From NCBI RefSeq assembly GCF_003034985.1, contig NZ_PZKG01000030.1:1-39361 (forward strand): DNA of 39,361 nucleotides, in the 5' to 3' direction. Shown here piece after piece: positions 7,718 to 15,917 of this stretch. How positions within the stretch are numbered: position 1 is the stretch's first letter; each line of letters begins with the position of its first letter. The DNA comes from Cereibacter changlensis JA139. Its GTDB lineage: Bacteria > Pseudomonadota > Alphaproteobacteria > Rhodobacterales > Rhodobacteraceae. The notes beneath the pieces are model-generated. The model was not told where the DNA came from, did no database searches, and saw only the letters and a list, made by a program, of their open reading frames with translations. Made by a program: the position numbers and the translations under genes.

Positions 7718-8622
7718 GCGCGGCGCTGCTGGTTCCCGCGCTGCTGCTCGACGCAGCCCTGGGCGAGCCCGACTGGCTGTGGAAGCGCTGGCCGCATCCG
7801 GCGGTGCTGATGGGTCGGGTGGTCGGCTGGTGCGACGCGCGGCTGAACCACGGGCGGGCGCGGCGGGCGAAGGGCGTGCTGGCGATGGCGCTGATGGGCT
7901 GCGGCGCGCTGATCCTCGGGGCGCTGATTGCGGCGGTGCCGGATTTCGGAGTGCTCGAGGTGATCGTGGCGGCGATCCTGCTGGCGCAACGCTCGCTGGT
8001 CGATCACGTGCGCGCGGTGGGTGATGCGCTGCGGCTGAGCCTCGGCGACGGGCGGCTGACGGTGGGCTGGATCGTCGGGCGCGATACCGCCGCGATGGAC
8101 GAGCCCGCGGTGGCGCGGGCGGCGATCGAGAGCGCCGCCGAGAACCTGAGCGACGGCATCGTCGCCCCGGCGCTGTGGTTCCTGGTCTTCGGCCTGCCGG
8201 GGCTGATGCTCTACAAGATCACCAACACCGCCGACAGCATGATCGGCCACCGCACCCCGCGGCATGAAGAGTTCGGCTGGGCGGCGGCGCGGCTCGACGA
8301 CGTGCTGAACTGGATCCCCGCACGGGTGACGGCGGCGCTGATCGCGCTGAGCCATGGCGTGACCGAGCCCCGCCGCATCTTGCGCGACGCGCCGCTGCAC
8401 CGCTCGCCCAACGCGGGCTGGCCCGAGGCGGCGATGGCGGTGGTGCTGGGCGTCGCGCTGTCGGGGCCGCGCAGCTATCACGGGCGGCGGCAGGAGTTTC
8501 CCTGGGTGAACCCGGAGGGCCGCCGCGACGCCGGGCCCGCCGATGTCGACGCGGCCTGCGGGGCCTTGTGGCGGGCCTGGGCCGGGCTCCTGCTGCTGGC
8601 CGTGGCGGTCGCGCTTGTCTGA
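7714..8622 (+). CDS. cbiB: Adenosylcobinamide-phosphate synthase CbiB/CobD
   Basis: This 302-residue integral membrane protein joins adenosylcobyric acid with aminopropanol (phosphate) in cobalamin synthesis. Family marks include the N-terminal L-L-L-D-A-x-L-G-E-P, H-P-A-V-L-M-G, the long [17 protein letters not shown] segment near 140-156, [13 protein letters not shown] and [12 protein letters not shown]. Several hydrophobic helices are present (near residues 55-75, 83-95, 150-170, 200-215 and at the C-terminus). It is translationally coupled to cobC. The family is called CobD in the aerobic pathway naming and CbiB in Salmonella. Confidence 0.94.
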   Translation: MSAALLVPALLLDAALGEPDWLWKRWPHPAVLMGRVVGWCDARLNHGRARRAKGVLAMALMGCGALILGALIAAVPDFGVLEVIVAAILLAQRSLVDHVRAVGDALRLSLGDGRLTVGWIVGRDTAAMDEPAVARAAIESAAENLSDGIVAPALWFLVFGLPGLMLYKITNTADSMIGHRTPRHEEFGWAAARLDDVLNWIPARVTAALIALSHGVTEPRRILRDAPLHRSPNAGWPEAAMAVVLGVALSGPRSYHGRRQEFPWVNPEGRRDAGPADVDAACGALWRAWAGLLLLAVAVALV

Positions 8623-9520
8623 GTGGGGCGTCGTCGCCACGGTGAAGGCCCCGCAGCCGCAGCTGCTGGCCTTCGTCGCGCATCACCTGGAGCTTGGGGC
8701 GGCGCGGATCTGGCTCTGTTTCGACGATCCCGCCGACCCGGCGGCCGAGGCCCTGGAGCGCCTGCCCCGGGTGACCGTGCTGCGCTGCACCCTGCCCTAT
8801 TGGCGCGAGACCTGCGGCCGCCGACCGGAGAAGCACCAGAACCGCCAGTCGCGCAACGCCCAGCACATCTATGCCGCGACCGATCTGCCCTGGCTCGCGC
8901 ATCTCGACGTGGACGAGTTCCTGCTGCCCGACCGCCCGATCGCCGCGCTGCTGGCGGCGGCGCCCCCCGACCAGCCGATGCTGCGCGCCGCCCCCTGGGA
9001 GGCGCTGCACGAGCCCGGCGAGCCGGATGACATCTTCACCGCCCGGCAGTTCCGCGCGGCGCTGCCCGGCACCTCGGACCAGGCGGCGCGCGACGTGGCC
9101 TTCGGCCGTTACGCGCCGCTGCTGCCGGAGGGGGTGCTGAGCCATGCCGCCGGCAAATGCCTATTCCGCACCGGCCTCGCCGGCTTCGAGCCGCGGCTGC
9201 ATGGCGCCTTCCGCTTCGGGGCGCGGGTGGTGGGCGTGCCGTTCCAGCCGGGGCTTGCCCTGCTGCATTTCCACGCCCAGGATCCGCTGGCCTGGCGGGA
9301 GCGGCTGGATTTCCGCCTGGCGCGCGGGGCCTATCAGTACAACCCGGCGCTGCAGGCGCATCTTCTGGCCGCCGATGACGCCGGGCGCGCCGCCTTCTAC
9401 AGCCGGGTCCAGTCGCCGGACCCGTCGATCCGGGCGCAGCTCGCCGGTCTCGGCCTGCTGCGCAGCGAAACCCTGAAGCTGCGCGAGGCGATCGCGCGGA
9501 TGGAGACGACATGCATCTGA
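8615..9520 (+). CDS. Glycosyltransferase family 2-like protein
   Basis: The 301-residue protein begins [10 protein letters not shown] with [15 protein letters not shown]. That opening, and the [12 protein letters not shown] block at about 93-104, match the Glyco_tranf_2_4 type of putative sugar transferases, where D-x-D-E-F should bind metal and nucleotide-sugar. No ATG fits the family start. The best start is TTG at 8615, which overlaps the cbiB end by 8 bases. The conserved C-terminal part includes L-L-H-F-H and R-G-A-Y-Q-Y-N. The acceptor is unknown; there is no link to cobalamin beyond operon position. It overlaps the next gene by 10 bases. Confidence 0.8.
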   Translation: MSEWGVVATVKAPQPQLLAFVAHHLELGAARIWLCFDDPADPAAEALERLPRVTVLRCTLPYWRETCGRRPEKHQNRQSRNAQHIYAATDLPWLAHLDVDEFLLPDRPIAALLAAAPPDQPMLRAAPWEALHEPGEPDDIFTARQFRAALPGTSDQAARDVAFGRYAPLLPEGVLSHAAGKCLFRTGLAGFEPRLHGAFRFGARVVGVPFQPGLALLHFHAQDPLAWRERLDFRLARGAYQYNPALQAHLLAADDAGRAAFYSRVQSPDPSIRAQLAGLGLLRSETLKLREAIARMETTCI

Positions 9521-10059
9521 CCGAAGCCGACCTCGCTGCCGCCCTGCCGCATGTGCTGGCCGCCCCGAAGACCGAAGGGGTGATCGACAGCCTCTGCTTC
9601 CGCCCCGGCTTCAACCAGCGCAGCTTCCCCGACCGCCTGACGCTGACCGTGGCCGAGGGCGTTCCCGGCGAGCGCTGGCTGACGCATCCCTGGCTGAAGC
9701 TGGAGGATGGGCGGCCCGACCCGCGCATCCAGGTCTCGATCCTGCCGACGCGGGTCTGCGATCTGGTCTGGCGCGACCGCGAGGCCACGCCGCATCCGGG
9801 CGACACCATCGTGGCCGACATGGACATGTCGGAGGCGAACATGCCGGCAGGCACGCTTTTGCGCGCAGGGACCGCGGTGCTGCGGGTTTCGGAGGTGTTC
9901 AACGACGGTTGCGTGAAATGGAAGGCGCGCTACGGCGCGGCGGCGAAGGCCTGGATCGTGGCGCCGGGGCACCCGGAACTGCGGCTGCGCGGGGTGCTGT
10001 GCGAGATCATCGAGGACGGCGTGGTGACGCTGCAGGACCGGGTGCTGCGGCTGGATTGA
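9511..10059 (+). CDS. MOSC-domain-like protein of unknown function
   Basis: The 182-residue soluble protein resembles MOSC (molybdenum cofactor sulfurase C-terminal) domains. There is a central G-D-T-I-V-A-D-M-D-M-S-E-A-N-M-P-A-G-T block, then R-A-G-T-A-V-L-R-V-S, F-N-D-G-C-V-K-W with a Cys at the place of the conserved MOSC cysteine, and a C-terminal R-G-V-L-C-E-I-I-E-D-G. MOSC proteins carry sulfur or bind molybdenum cofactor and related ligands. The N-terminal 60 residues are not typical. It is the last gene of the cobC-cbiB-glycosyltransferase run, followed by a strong terminator about 100 bp downstream. Confidence in the family is moderate. Confidence 0.65.
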   Translation: MHLTEADLAAALPHVLAAPKTEGVIDSLCFRPGFNQRSFPDRLTLTVAEGVPGERWLTHPWLKLEDGRPDPRIQVSILPTRVCDLVWRDREATPHPGDTIVADMDMSEANMPAGTLLRAGTAVLRVSEVFNDGCVKWKARYGAAAKAWIVAPGHPELRLRGVLCEIIEDGVVTLQDRVLRLD

Positions 10060-10081
10060 TAACGACGAATCGCTGCCGAGC

Positions 10082-10196
10082 TTTACATTTTCTTAGGAAT
10101 TGGCATGCATAGTCGGGATCGGCGATAGTTGTGTGTTACCAGTTGCTCACATAAACGACCCCGCAGAGCTGCTACTCTGCGGGGTCTCCTTTTTAT
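10082..10196 (+). ncRNA. Possible small RNA or operon 3' trailer
   Basis: The spacer after the MOSC-like gene has a promoter-like TTTACA at 10082-10087. Two weak -10 candidates follow: ATGCAT at 10105-10110 (17-base spacer) and CATAGT at 10108-10113 (20-base spacer). A strong intrinsic terminator ends the stretch. A transcript starting near 10118 would be about 75-80 nt with no convincing reading frame. The simpler reading is that this is only the trailer of the upstream operon. Confidence 0.25.
10157..10196 (+). terminator. Strong intrinsic terminator
   Basis: GACCCCGCAGAG - CTGCTA - CTCTGCGGGGTC is a perfect 12-bp stem (10157-10168 with 10175-10186), followed by TCCTTTTTA. It is the only hairpin in the window with a clear T-run on the plus strand. 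It terminates the cobC-to-MOSC operon, or the possible small RNA. On the other strand it lies just past the stop of the 32-residue peptide gene, but with a weaker T-run. Confidence 0.85.
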
Positions 10197-10200
10197 CGGG

Positions 10201-10299
10201 TCAGTGTCCGATCCAAAGGCGGATGATGGCGATCAGCAACATTCCTGCCGCAATCAGCACCATCCATCGGCGGTAGCTGTGTTCCTCCAGCTTGCTCAC
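10201..10299 (-). CDS. 32-residue putative membrane peptide
   Basis: This small reading frame lies between the smc stop and a terminator stem. It starts at GTG and encodes a polar, charged N-terminus (V/M-S-K-L-E-E-H-S-Y-R-R), then a single hydrophobic segment W-M-V-L-I-A-A-G-M-L-L-I-A-I-I, ending R-L-W-I-G-H. The charge layout fits a single-pass inner-membrane peptide with its N-terminus in the cytoplasm. The GGAGG upstream touches the GTG, which is closer than usual, so the start is uncertain. It lies 69 bp downstream of smc on the same strand and would be co-transcribed or have its own promoter. I do not recognise the family. Confidence 0.5.
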   Translation of the reverse strand: MSKLEEHSYRRWMVLIAAGMLLIAIIRLWIGH

Positions 10300-10368
10300 C
10301 TCCGTTCACCGCAAGGGATTGCGGCGCCGTAGGCGTAGCGCGGCAGGGTTAACAAAGGCTTGAGTGGT

Positions 10369-13300
10369 TCAGGCCACCAGCGCCTCGGCCTTCTTCAGAT
10401 CGACCGAGACCAGCTGGCTCACCCCCTGCTCGGCCATGGTCACCCCGAAGAGCCGGTCCATCCGCGCCATGGTCACCGCATGGTGGGTGATCACCAGGAA
10501 ACGCGTCTCGGTGCGGCGGGTCATCTCGTCGAGCATGTCGCAGAAGCGGGTGACGTTGGCATCGTCGAGCGGCGCATCCACCTCGTCCAGCACGCAGATC
10601 GGCGCGGGGTTGGCGAGGAAGACGGCGAAGATCAGCGCCATCGCCGTCAGGGTCTGCTCGCCGCCCGAGAGGAGGCTCAGCGTCGCCAGCTTCTTGCCCG
10701 GCGGCTGGCACATGATCTCGAGCCCCGCTTCCAGGGGGTCGTCGCTTTCCACCAGCACCAGACGCGCCTCGCCGCCGCCGAAGAGATGGGTGAAGAGCGT
10801 GGCGAAGCTGCCGTTCACCTGCTCGAAGGCGGTCAGGAGCCGCTCGCGACCCTCGCGGTTCAGCCCCTGGATGCCGGCGCGCAGCTTCTTCACCGCCTCC
10901 TCCAGATCGGCCTTCTCGCTGGCGAGCGTGTCATGCTCCACCTGCACGCTGGCCGCATCCTCCTCGGCGCGCAGGTTCACCGCGCCGAGGCTTTCGCGCT
11001 GCCGCTTCAGCCGGTTGACCTCTGCCTCCAGCGTCTCGGCATCGGGCATCCGCGCGGGATCGGCGCCGAGGCTTTCCAGCAGCTGCGGCGGGGTCAGGTC
11101 GGTCTCCTCGCGGATGCGCTCGGCGGCGGCCTGCACGGTTTCCAGCGCGGCATCGGCGCGGGCCTCGGCGCGGGCGCGGGCCTCGCGGGCTTCGCCGGCC
11201 AGCCGTTCGGTGTCGCGCTCGGCCATCTGCGCCTCGCGCAGCGCCGCTTCCGCCGTGGCCAGCGCCTCCGCGGCTTGGCTGCGGCGGTCTTCGGCGGCCT
11301 CGATCGCCTCGCTCAGCTCTTCGCGCTTGGCGGCAAGCTCCTCGGGGACTTCCGCCGCCTCGCGCAGATCCTCCTCGGTGTCGGCCTTGCGCTCGGCCAG
11401 TTCGGAGGAGCGTTTCTCGGCGGTCTCGAGCCGGTGCTTCCAGCCGGAGAGTTCCTTCGCCACCTCCTGCCGCCGCCGGGTGCGGGCCTCGCCCTCGCGG
11501 CGCAGCTCGTCGTGATGCGAGCGGCGCGACATCATGGTGATGCGCGCGGCCTCGACCGCCATCTTCAGCGCCTCGATCCCGGCGCGGGCCTCGTCGAGAT
11601 CGGGCAGGCTACTGGCCCCGGCCTCGGCCTCGCGCAGCCGGGCGCGGGCTTCCATCGCCTCGTCCTCGTAGCGGCTGACGGCTAGGCGCGCGGCCTCCAG
11701 CTTGCCCCCGGCGATGGAGCGGTCGGCCTCGGCGCGCGAGGCGGCGCGGTTGGCCTCGGTCACGCGGGAATCGGCGGCGCGACGGGCGTCGCGGGCCATC
11801 TGGTCGGCGCGGGCGAGATCGGCCAGCCGGGCCTGCAGCGCCTCATGCGCCTGTTTCGCCTCGTCGGCGCGGGCGCTCACCTCGTCGAGATCGCGCTTCA
11901 GCGCCGTCAGACGGTTCAGCTGCTTCAGCCGCAGCGCCGCCGCCGAGGGCGCATCCTCGCCGCCCGCGCGGAAGCCGTCCCAGCGCCAGAGGTCGCCGTC
12001 GAGGCTGACCAGCCGCTGCCCGGGACGCAGCGCGGCCTGCAGCGCGAAGCCCTGCTCACGCGCGACGAGGCCGATCTGCCCGATCCGGCGGCGCAGCACC
12101 TCGGGGACCACGACATGCGCCGCCAGAGGCTCGGCCCCCTCGGGCAGGGGTTGCGGATCGCTGTAGTCCGGCAGGCCGGCCCAGCCGGAGCGGGCATCGG
12201 CGGCGACCTCGGGGGCGCGCAGGTCGTCGGCCAAGGCCGCGCCCAGCGCCGCCTCGTAGCCCGGCGTCACCTGCACCCGGTCAAGAAGCTGCGCCCCGGC
12301 GGAAGCCTCACGCTCCACCAGCCGCGACAGGGCGGCGACCTCGGCGCGCAGCGCATTGGCCTCGCCCTCGGCGCCGGAGCGGGCGGCGCGGGCCTCGGCC
12401 TCGCGGTTCTGCGCCTCGGCGCGGGCCTCCTCGGCCAGGGCCAGGGCTTCCTCGGTGGCTTCGGCCTGCTCCTGCGCCTCTTCCTGTGCGGCTTCGGCGG
12501 CCTCATAGGCCTCGGCGGCGGCGGCTTGCGCCTCTTCGGCGGTCTCGGCGGCGTCGCGCGCCTTCAGCGCCTCGGCTTCCAGCTTCTGCAGCGTGGTCCG
12601 GGTGTCCTGCAACAGCCGCTGCGCCGACTGGTGCCGGGCGGCGAGCCGGGCGACATCCTCGGTGCGCTCCGACAGCGAGCCCTCGCGCTCCGCCAGCACC
12701 GCCCCCGCCTCGCGCGCGGCTTCGGCGGTCTCGGTCAGCCGGTCGTCATGACCGTCATGGGCGCGGGCGAGCTGCTCCTGCTCGCCGTCCAGCCGGGCGA
12801 TGGTGTCGACCGCGTCGCGGTTCAACCCGGCCTCGCGGTCCATGTCGCGGGACAGCTGATCGACCCGCGCCATCAGCGTCTCGATGGTCTGGCGGGCGCG
12901 GGCCTCCTGCTCGGTCAGCGCGTCGCGCTGCACGGTCAGCCGCTGCAGGATGGCCCCGGCGATGGCCTCTTCCTCGCGCTTGGCGGGAAGGCCCTCTTCG
13001 GCGGCGGCGCGGGCGGCGGCGGCGCTGCGGGCGGCGGTCTCGGCCTGACCGGCGCCGAGCATGCGGGCGCGCAGCAGGGTCTCGGCCTCGGCGCGGGCCA
13101 TGTCGGCCTCGCGCCAGCGGCGGAACAGCAGCGAGCCTTCGGCGCGGCGCAGGTCTTCGCCGATCTCGCGGTAGCGCGCCGCCTGCCTGGCCTGCCGCGC
13201 CAGCGTGGCCAGCTGCTGCGCCAGCGCCTCCAGCACGTCATCGACGCGAGCGAGGTTGGTCTCGGTCGCGGTCAGCCGCAGCTCGGCCTCGTGCCGCCGC

Positions 13301-13824
13301 TGGTAAAGGCCGGAGATCCCGGCGGCCTCCTCCAGGATGCGGCGGCGGGATTTCGGCTTGGCGTTGATCAGCTCGGCGATCTGGCCCTGCCGCACCAGCG
13401 CGGGCGAATGCGCCCCGGTCGAGGCATCGGCGAACAGCATCTGGATGTCGCGCGCCCGCACCTCCTTGGTGTTGGCCTTGTAGGCCGACCCCGCGTCGCG
13501 GGTGATGCGGCGGACGATCTCCACCGTGTCGGCCTCGTTGAAGCCTGCGGGGGCGAGCCGTTCCTCGTTGTCGATCACCAGCGCCACTTCGGCGAAGTTG
13601 CGGGCCGAGCGGGTCGCGGTTCCGGCGAAGATCACGTCTTCCATGCCGCCGCCGCGCATCGCGGTGGGTCGGTTCTCGCCCATCACCCAGCGCAGCGCCT
13701 CGAGGAGGTTCGACTTGCCGCAGCCGTTCGGCCCGACAACGCCGGTCAGCCCCTCGTGGATGATGAGATCCGTGGGGTCGACAAAGCTCTTGAAGCCGTT
13801 GAGACGCAGGCGGGTGAACCGCAA
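10369..13824 (-). CDS. smc: Chromosome segregation protein SMC
   Basis: The 1151-residue protein is a full-length bacterial SMC ATPase, which with ScpA/ScpB compacts and helps separate chromosomes. The Walker A motif G-P-N-G-C-G-K-S-N is at 31-39, and the next stretch R-W-V-M-G-E is typical. Long Ala/Glu/Arg-rich coiled coils flank a hinge at about 500-620. The signature L-S-G-G-E-Q-T-L-T-A-M and Walker B V-L-D-E-V-D-A-P-L-D-D are near the C-terminus. No ATG fits; TTG at 13824 gives the expected M-R-F-T-R-L-R-L-N-G-F-K-S-F start, with CGGAG 7 bases upstream. scpA/scpB are not in the window. Confidence 0.96.
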   Translation of the reverse strand: MRFTRLRLNGFKSFVDPTDLIIHEGLTGVVGPNGCGKSNLLEALRWVMGENRPTAMRGGGMEDVIFAGTATRSARNFAEVALVIDNEERLAPAGFNEADTVEIVRRITRDAGSAYKANTKEVRARDIQMLFADASTGAHSPALVRQGQIAELINAKPKSRRRILEEAAGISGLYQRRHEAELRLTATETNLARVDDVLEALAQQLATLARQARQAARYREIGEDLRRAEGSLLFRRWREADMARAEAETLLRARMLGAGQAETAARSAAAARAAAEEGLPAKREEEAIAGAILQRLTVQRDALTEQEARARQTIETLMARVDQLSRDMDREAGLNRDAVDTIARLDGEQEQLARAHDGHDDRLTETAEAAREAGAVLAEREGSLSERTEDVARLAARHQSAQRLLQDTRTTLQKLEAEALKARDAAETAEEAQAAAAEAYEAAEAAQEEAQEQAEATEEALALAEEARAEAQNREAEARAARSGAEGEANALRAEVAALSRLVEREASAGAQLLDRVQVTPGYEAALGAALADDLRAPEVAADARSGWAGLPDYSDPQPLPEGAEPLAAHVVVPEVLRRRIGQIGLVAREQGFALQAALRPGQRLVSLDGDLWRWDGFRAGGEDAPSAAALRLKQLNRLTALKRDLDEVSARADEAKQAHEALQARLADLARADQMARDARRAADSRVTEANRAASRAEADRSIAGGKLEAARLAVSRYEDEAMEARARLREAEAGASSLPDLDEARAGIEALKMAVEAARITMMSRRSHHDELRREGEARTRRRQEVAKELSGWKHRLETAEKRSSELAERKADTEEDLREAAEVPEELAAKREELSEAIEAAEDRRSQAAEALATAEAALREAQMAERDTERLAGEAREARARAEARADAALETVQAAAERIREETDLTPPQLLESLGADPARMPDAETLEAEVNRLKRQRESLGAVNLRAEEDAASVQVEHDTLASEKADLEEAVKKLRAGIQGLNREGRERLLTAFEQVNGSFATLFTHLFGGGEARLVLVESDDPLEAGLEIMCQPPGKKLATLSLLSGGEQTLTAMALIFAVFLANPAPICVLDEVDAPLDDANVTRFCDMLDEMTRRTETRFLVITHHAVTMARMDRLFGVTMAEQGVSQLVSVDLKKAEALVA

Positions 13825-13927
13825 TTGGATGCTCCGTTGATTCCGAAGGGCTGGAATAGGGTCTGGCGCGCGGGGTTGCAAGTCAACCGCCACGCCCCGC
13901 ATCTGGCGGTTTGGCGCTGGTTATCCC

Positions 13928-13945
13928 CAAGATGTTGGCATCTTG
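13928..13945. repeat. Inverted repeat in the smc/GNAT divergent promoter region
   Basis: CAAGATG - TTGG - CATCTTG is a perfect 7-bp palindrome with a 4-base gap, preceded by TTATCCCC (one or two mismatches from a DnaA box). It lies in the intergenic space between the divergent smc and GNAT genes, so it could be an operator for either. No factor is assigned. Confidence 0.35.
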
Positions 13946-13986
13946 ACCGGGGAAGCGGCGGGATGCCAGATGCCGGGATGGATGAC

Positions 13987-14445
13987 ATGACCCCCCGGCG
14001 CGCGACGCATGACGAAGACTGGCCGGCGCTTCTGGCGCTGATCCGGCAGGCCTTTGCCGGGATGGAGGGGCGGATCGACCCGCCCTCCTCGATGCACCGG
14101 CTGACGCCGGAGGCGATCGCGCGTCAGGCGGTGGAAGGGGAGATCTGGCTGATCGGCGCGCCGGTGCTGGCCTGCGTGTTCCTGACGCCGAAGCCGGATG
14201 TGCTTTATGTCGGCAAGCTGGCGGTCTCGCCTTTGGCGCAGCGGCAGGGCCATGCGCGGGCGCTGATGGCGGTGGCCGAGGAGCGGGCGCGGGCGCTCGG
14301 GTTTCCGGCGCTGGAGTTGCAGGTGCGGGTGGAGTTGGTGGAGAACCATGCGACCTTCGCGGCGCTCGGCTTTCGCCAGACGGCGGCGACCGCGCATGAA
14401 GGCTACGACCGCCCGACCTCGCTGACCTTCCGCAAGCCGCTCTGA
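13987..14445 (+). CDS. GNAT-family N-acetyltransferase
   Basis: The 152-residue protein has the GNAT fold. The acetyl-CoA-binding region is V-G-K-L-A-V-S-P-L-A-Q-R-Q-G-H-A-R-A-L-M (about 76-95), where Q-R-Q-G-H-A fits the Q/R-x-x-G-x-G/A loop. The late E-N-H-A-T-F-A-A-L-G-F motif matches the C-terminal half of many alphaproteobacterial members. The substrate is unknown. In-frame ATGs at 13963, 13978 and 13987 are all possible. I chose 13987 because the family starts M-T-P-R-R-A; 13963 has a GGGGAAG site at good spacing and would add 8 residues. It is divergent from smc. Confidence 0.83.
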   Translation: MTPRRATHDEDWPALLALIRQAFAGMEGRIDPPSSMHRLTPEAIARQAVEGEIWLIGAPVLACVFLTPKPDVLYVGKLAVSPLAQRQGHARALMAVAEERARALGFPALELQVRVELVENHATFAALGFRQTAATAHEGYDRPTSLTFRKPL

Positions 14446-14498
14446 GCTTGCGCGCCGCCTGCGGCAGGCTACCATCGCGGCAAAGCGAAGGAGACCGC

Positions 14499-15041
14499 AT
14501 GACCCTGACCCTGCTCGGCATTTCCGGCGCGTTGCGCGCAGGCTCCACCAACCGGCTGCTCTTGGCCGAGGCCCGCCGCCGCTTCGGCGCGGCGACCCAT
14601 ACCGAGGGCGATCTGCGCCTGCCGCTCTATGACGAGGATCTGGAGATCGCGGAAGGCATCCCCGAAGCGGTGCAGCGGCTGGCGGAGCAGATGAAGGCCG
14701 CCGATGCCATCGTCATCGCCACGCCGGAATACAACAAGGCGCTGCCGGGGGTGCTGAAGAACGCGCTCGACTGGGTGAGCCGGGTGAAGGGCGGAGCGAT
14801 GCGCGACAAGCCGGTGGCGATCGTCTCGGCCTCGGACGGGCGGGCCGGGGGCGACCGGGCGCAATTCTCGCTGCGGCTCTGCCTCACGCCGTTCCGCCCG
14901 CGGCTGATCTCGGGACCGGAGGTGATGGTGGCCTTTTCGCGCTCGGCCTTCGACGAGGCCGGGGCGCTGAAGGACGAGCGCACGGCGAAGGCGCTGGACG
15001 AGCTGATGGCGGGGTTGCGGGCCGAGGCCGTGAGGAGCTGA
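14499..15041 (+). CDS. NADPH-dependent FMN reductase family protein
   Basis: The 180-residue flavodoxin-like protein has the family's N-terminal G-I-S-G-A-L-R-A-G-S-T-N-R phosphate-binding loop (residues 7-19). The central T-P-E-Y-N-K-A-L-P-G-V-L-K-N-A-L-D-W-V-S-R block closely matches YieF/ChrR/azoreductase-type quinone and chromate reductases. It probably binds FMN and reduces quinones or related electrophiles with NAD(P)H in the cytoplasm. A GAAGGAGA site lies upstream of the ATG. It follows the GNAT gene by 53 bp and ends 3 bp from the stop of the convergent EamA gene. Confidence 0.88.
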   Translation: MTLTLLGISGALRAGSTNRLLLAEARRRFGAATHTEGDLRLPLYDEDLEIAEGIPEAVQRLAEQMKAADAIVIATPEYNKALPGVLKNALDWVSRVKGGAMRDKPVAIVSASDGRAGGDRAQFSLRLCLTPFRPRLISGPEVMVAFSRSAFDEAGALKDERTAKALDELMAGLRAEAVRS

Positions 15042-15044
15042 GGC

Positions 15045-15917
15045 TCAGGCCTGCCCCTTCACCCGCGCCCGCCAGAGGGTGAAGAGCCCGGCGCAGACCA
15101 CGACGCCCGCGCCGATGGCGACGTTGGTCCGCAGCGTGTCGCCGAAGACTGCCATGCCCAGCACCGAGGCGAAGACCAGCTGCAGGAAGGCGAAGGGCTG
15201 CACCGCACTGGCCTCTGCCACCTCGTAGGAGCGGATCAGGCACCAATGCCCGGCGACGGCGGTGCAGCAGAGCGCCGCCATCCAGCCCCAGTCCGGCAGA
15301 GTCATCGGCTCCCAGAACCAGACGCCGACGCAGGTCATGGCGATCGAGCCTATGACGCCGGTCCAGAAGAAGCTGACGGCGGCGCTGTCGCGGTGCGAGA
15401 CGTAGCGGGTCAGGAGGCCATACATCGCGAACATGGAAGCGGCGGCGAGCGGCAGCAGCGCCCAGGGCGAGAAGACGGCGAAGCCCGGCTTCAGGATGAT
15501 CATCACCCCGACGAAGCCGATGCCGATGGCCGTCCAGCGCCGCCAGCCGACCTTCTCGCCGAGCACCGGGCCGGAAAGGGCGGCGACCAGCAGCGGGTAG
15601 GAGGTGAAGACGGCGTGGCTCTCGACCAGCCCCAGATGCACGAAGCCCAGCACCATGACGCAGACCTCCGCCGCCAGCAGCAGCGCCCGCGTCGCCTGCA
15701 GCACCGGATGCCGCGCCCGCAGCGCCGCCTTGAGCCCGCCGGTGGTGCGGCTGGTCAGGGCGATGACGAAGGCGGCGAAGAACCAGTAGCGGATCATCAC
15801 CACCATGAAGACGTTGTATTCCCCCGCCAGATGGCGCGAGATCCCGTCCTGTATGGTGAAGATGAAGGTGGTCAGCACCATGAGCCAGATGCCGAGCCGC
15901 GTGTTCTGTTCGGTCAT
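15045..15917 (-). CDS. EamA/DMT-superfamily transporter
   Basis: This 290-residue protein has ten hydrophobic helices in two EamA repeats. The end of the first repeat is seen in L-G-E-K-V-G-W-R-R-W-T-A-I-G-I-G-F-V-G-V-M-I-I-L-K-P-G, a hallmark of the drug/metabolite exporter superfamily. Substrate cannot be predicted. Its ATG overlaps the mnmD stop by 4 bases (ATGA), so the two are probably co-translated, though no functional tie is known. It is about 40% alike by eye to the second EamA protein at 21872-22708, which carries the same L-I-F/G-E-x-V-G-W-R-R-W motif. Confidence 0.9.
   Translation of the reverse strand: MTEQNTRLGIWLMVLTTFIFTIQDGISRHLAGEYNVFMVVMIRYWFFAAFVIALTSRTTGGLKAALRARHPVLQATRALLLAAEVCVMVLGFVHLGLVESHAVFTSYPLLVAALSGPVLGEKVGWRRWTAIGIGFVGVMIILKPGFAVFSPWALLPLAAASMFAMYGLLTRYVSHRDSAAVSFFWTGVIGSIAMTCVGVWFWEPMTLPDWGWMAALCCTAVAGHWCLIRSYEVAEASAVQPFAFLQLVFASVLGMAVFGDTLRTNVAIGAGVVVCAGLFTLWRARVKGQA

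Noticed and set aside
11845-13960. 2-kb plus-strand open frame opposite smc
   Set aside because: SMC is certain on the other strand; the antisense product is G/L/Q/R-rich low complexity. Only its last part (from about 13963) is real and belongs to the GNAT gene.
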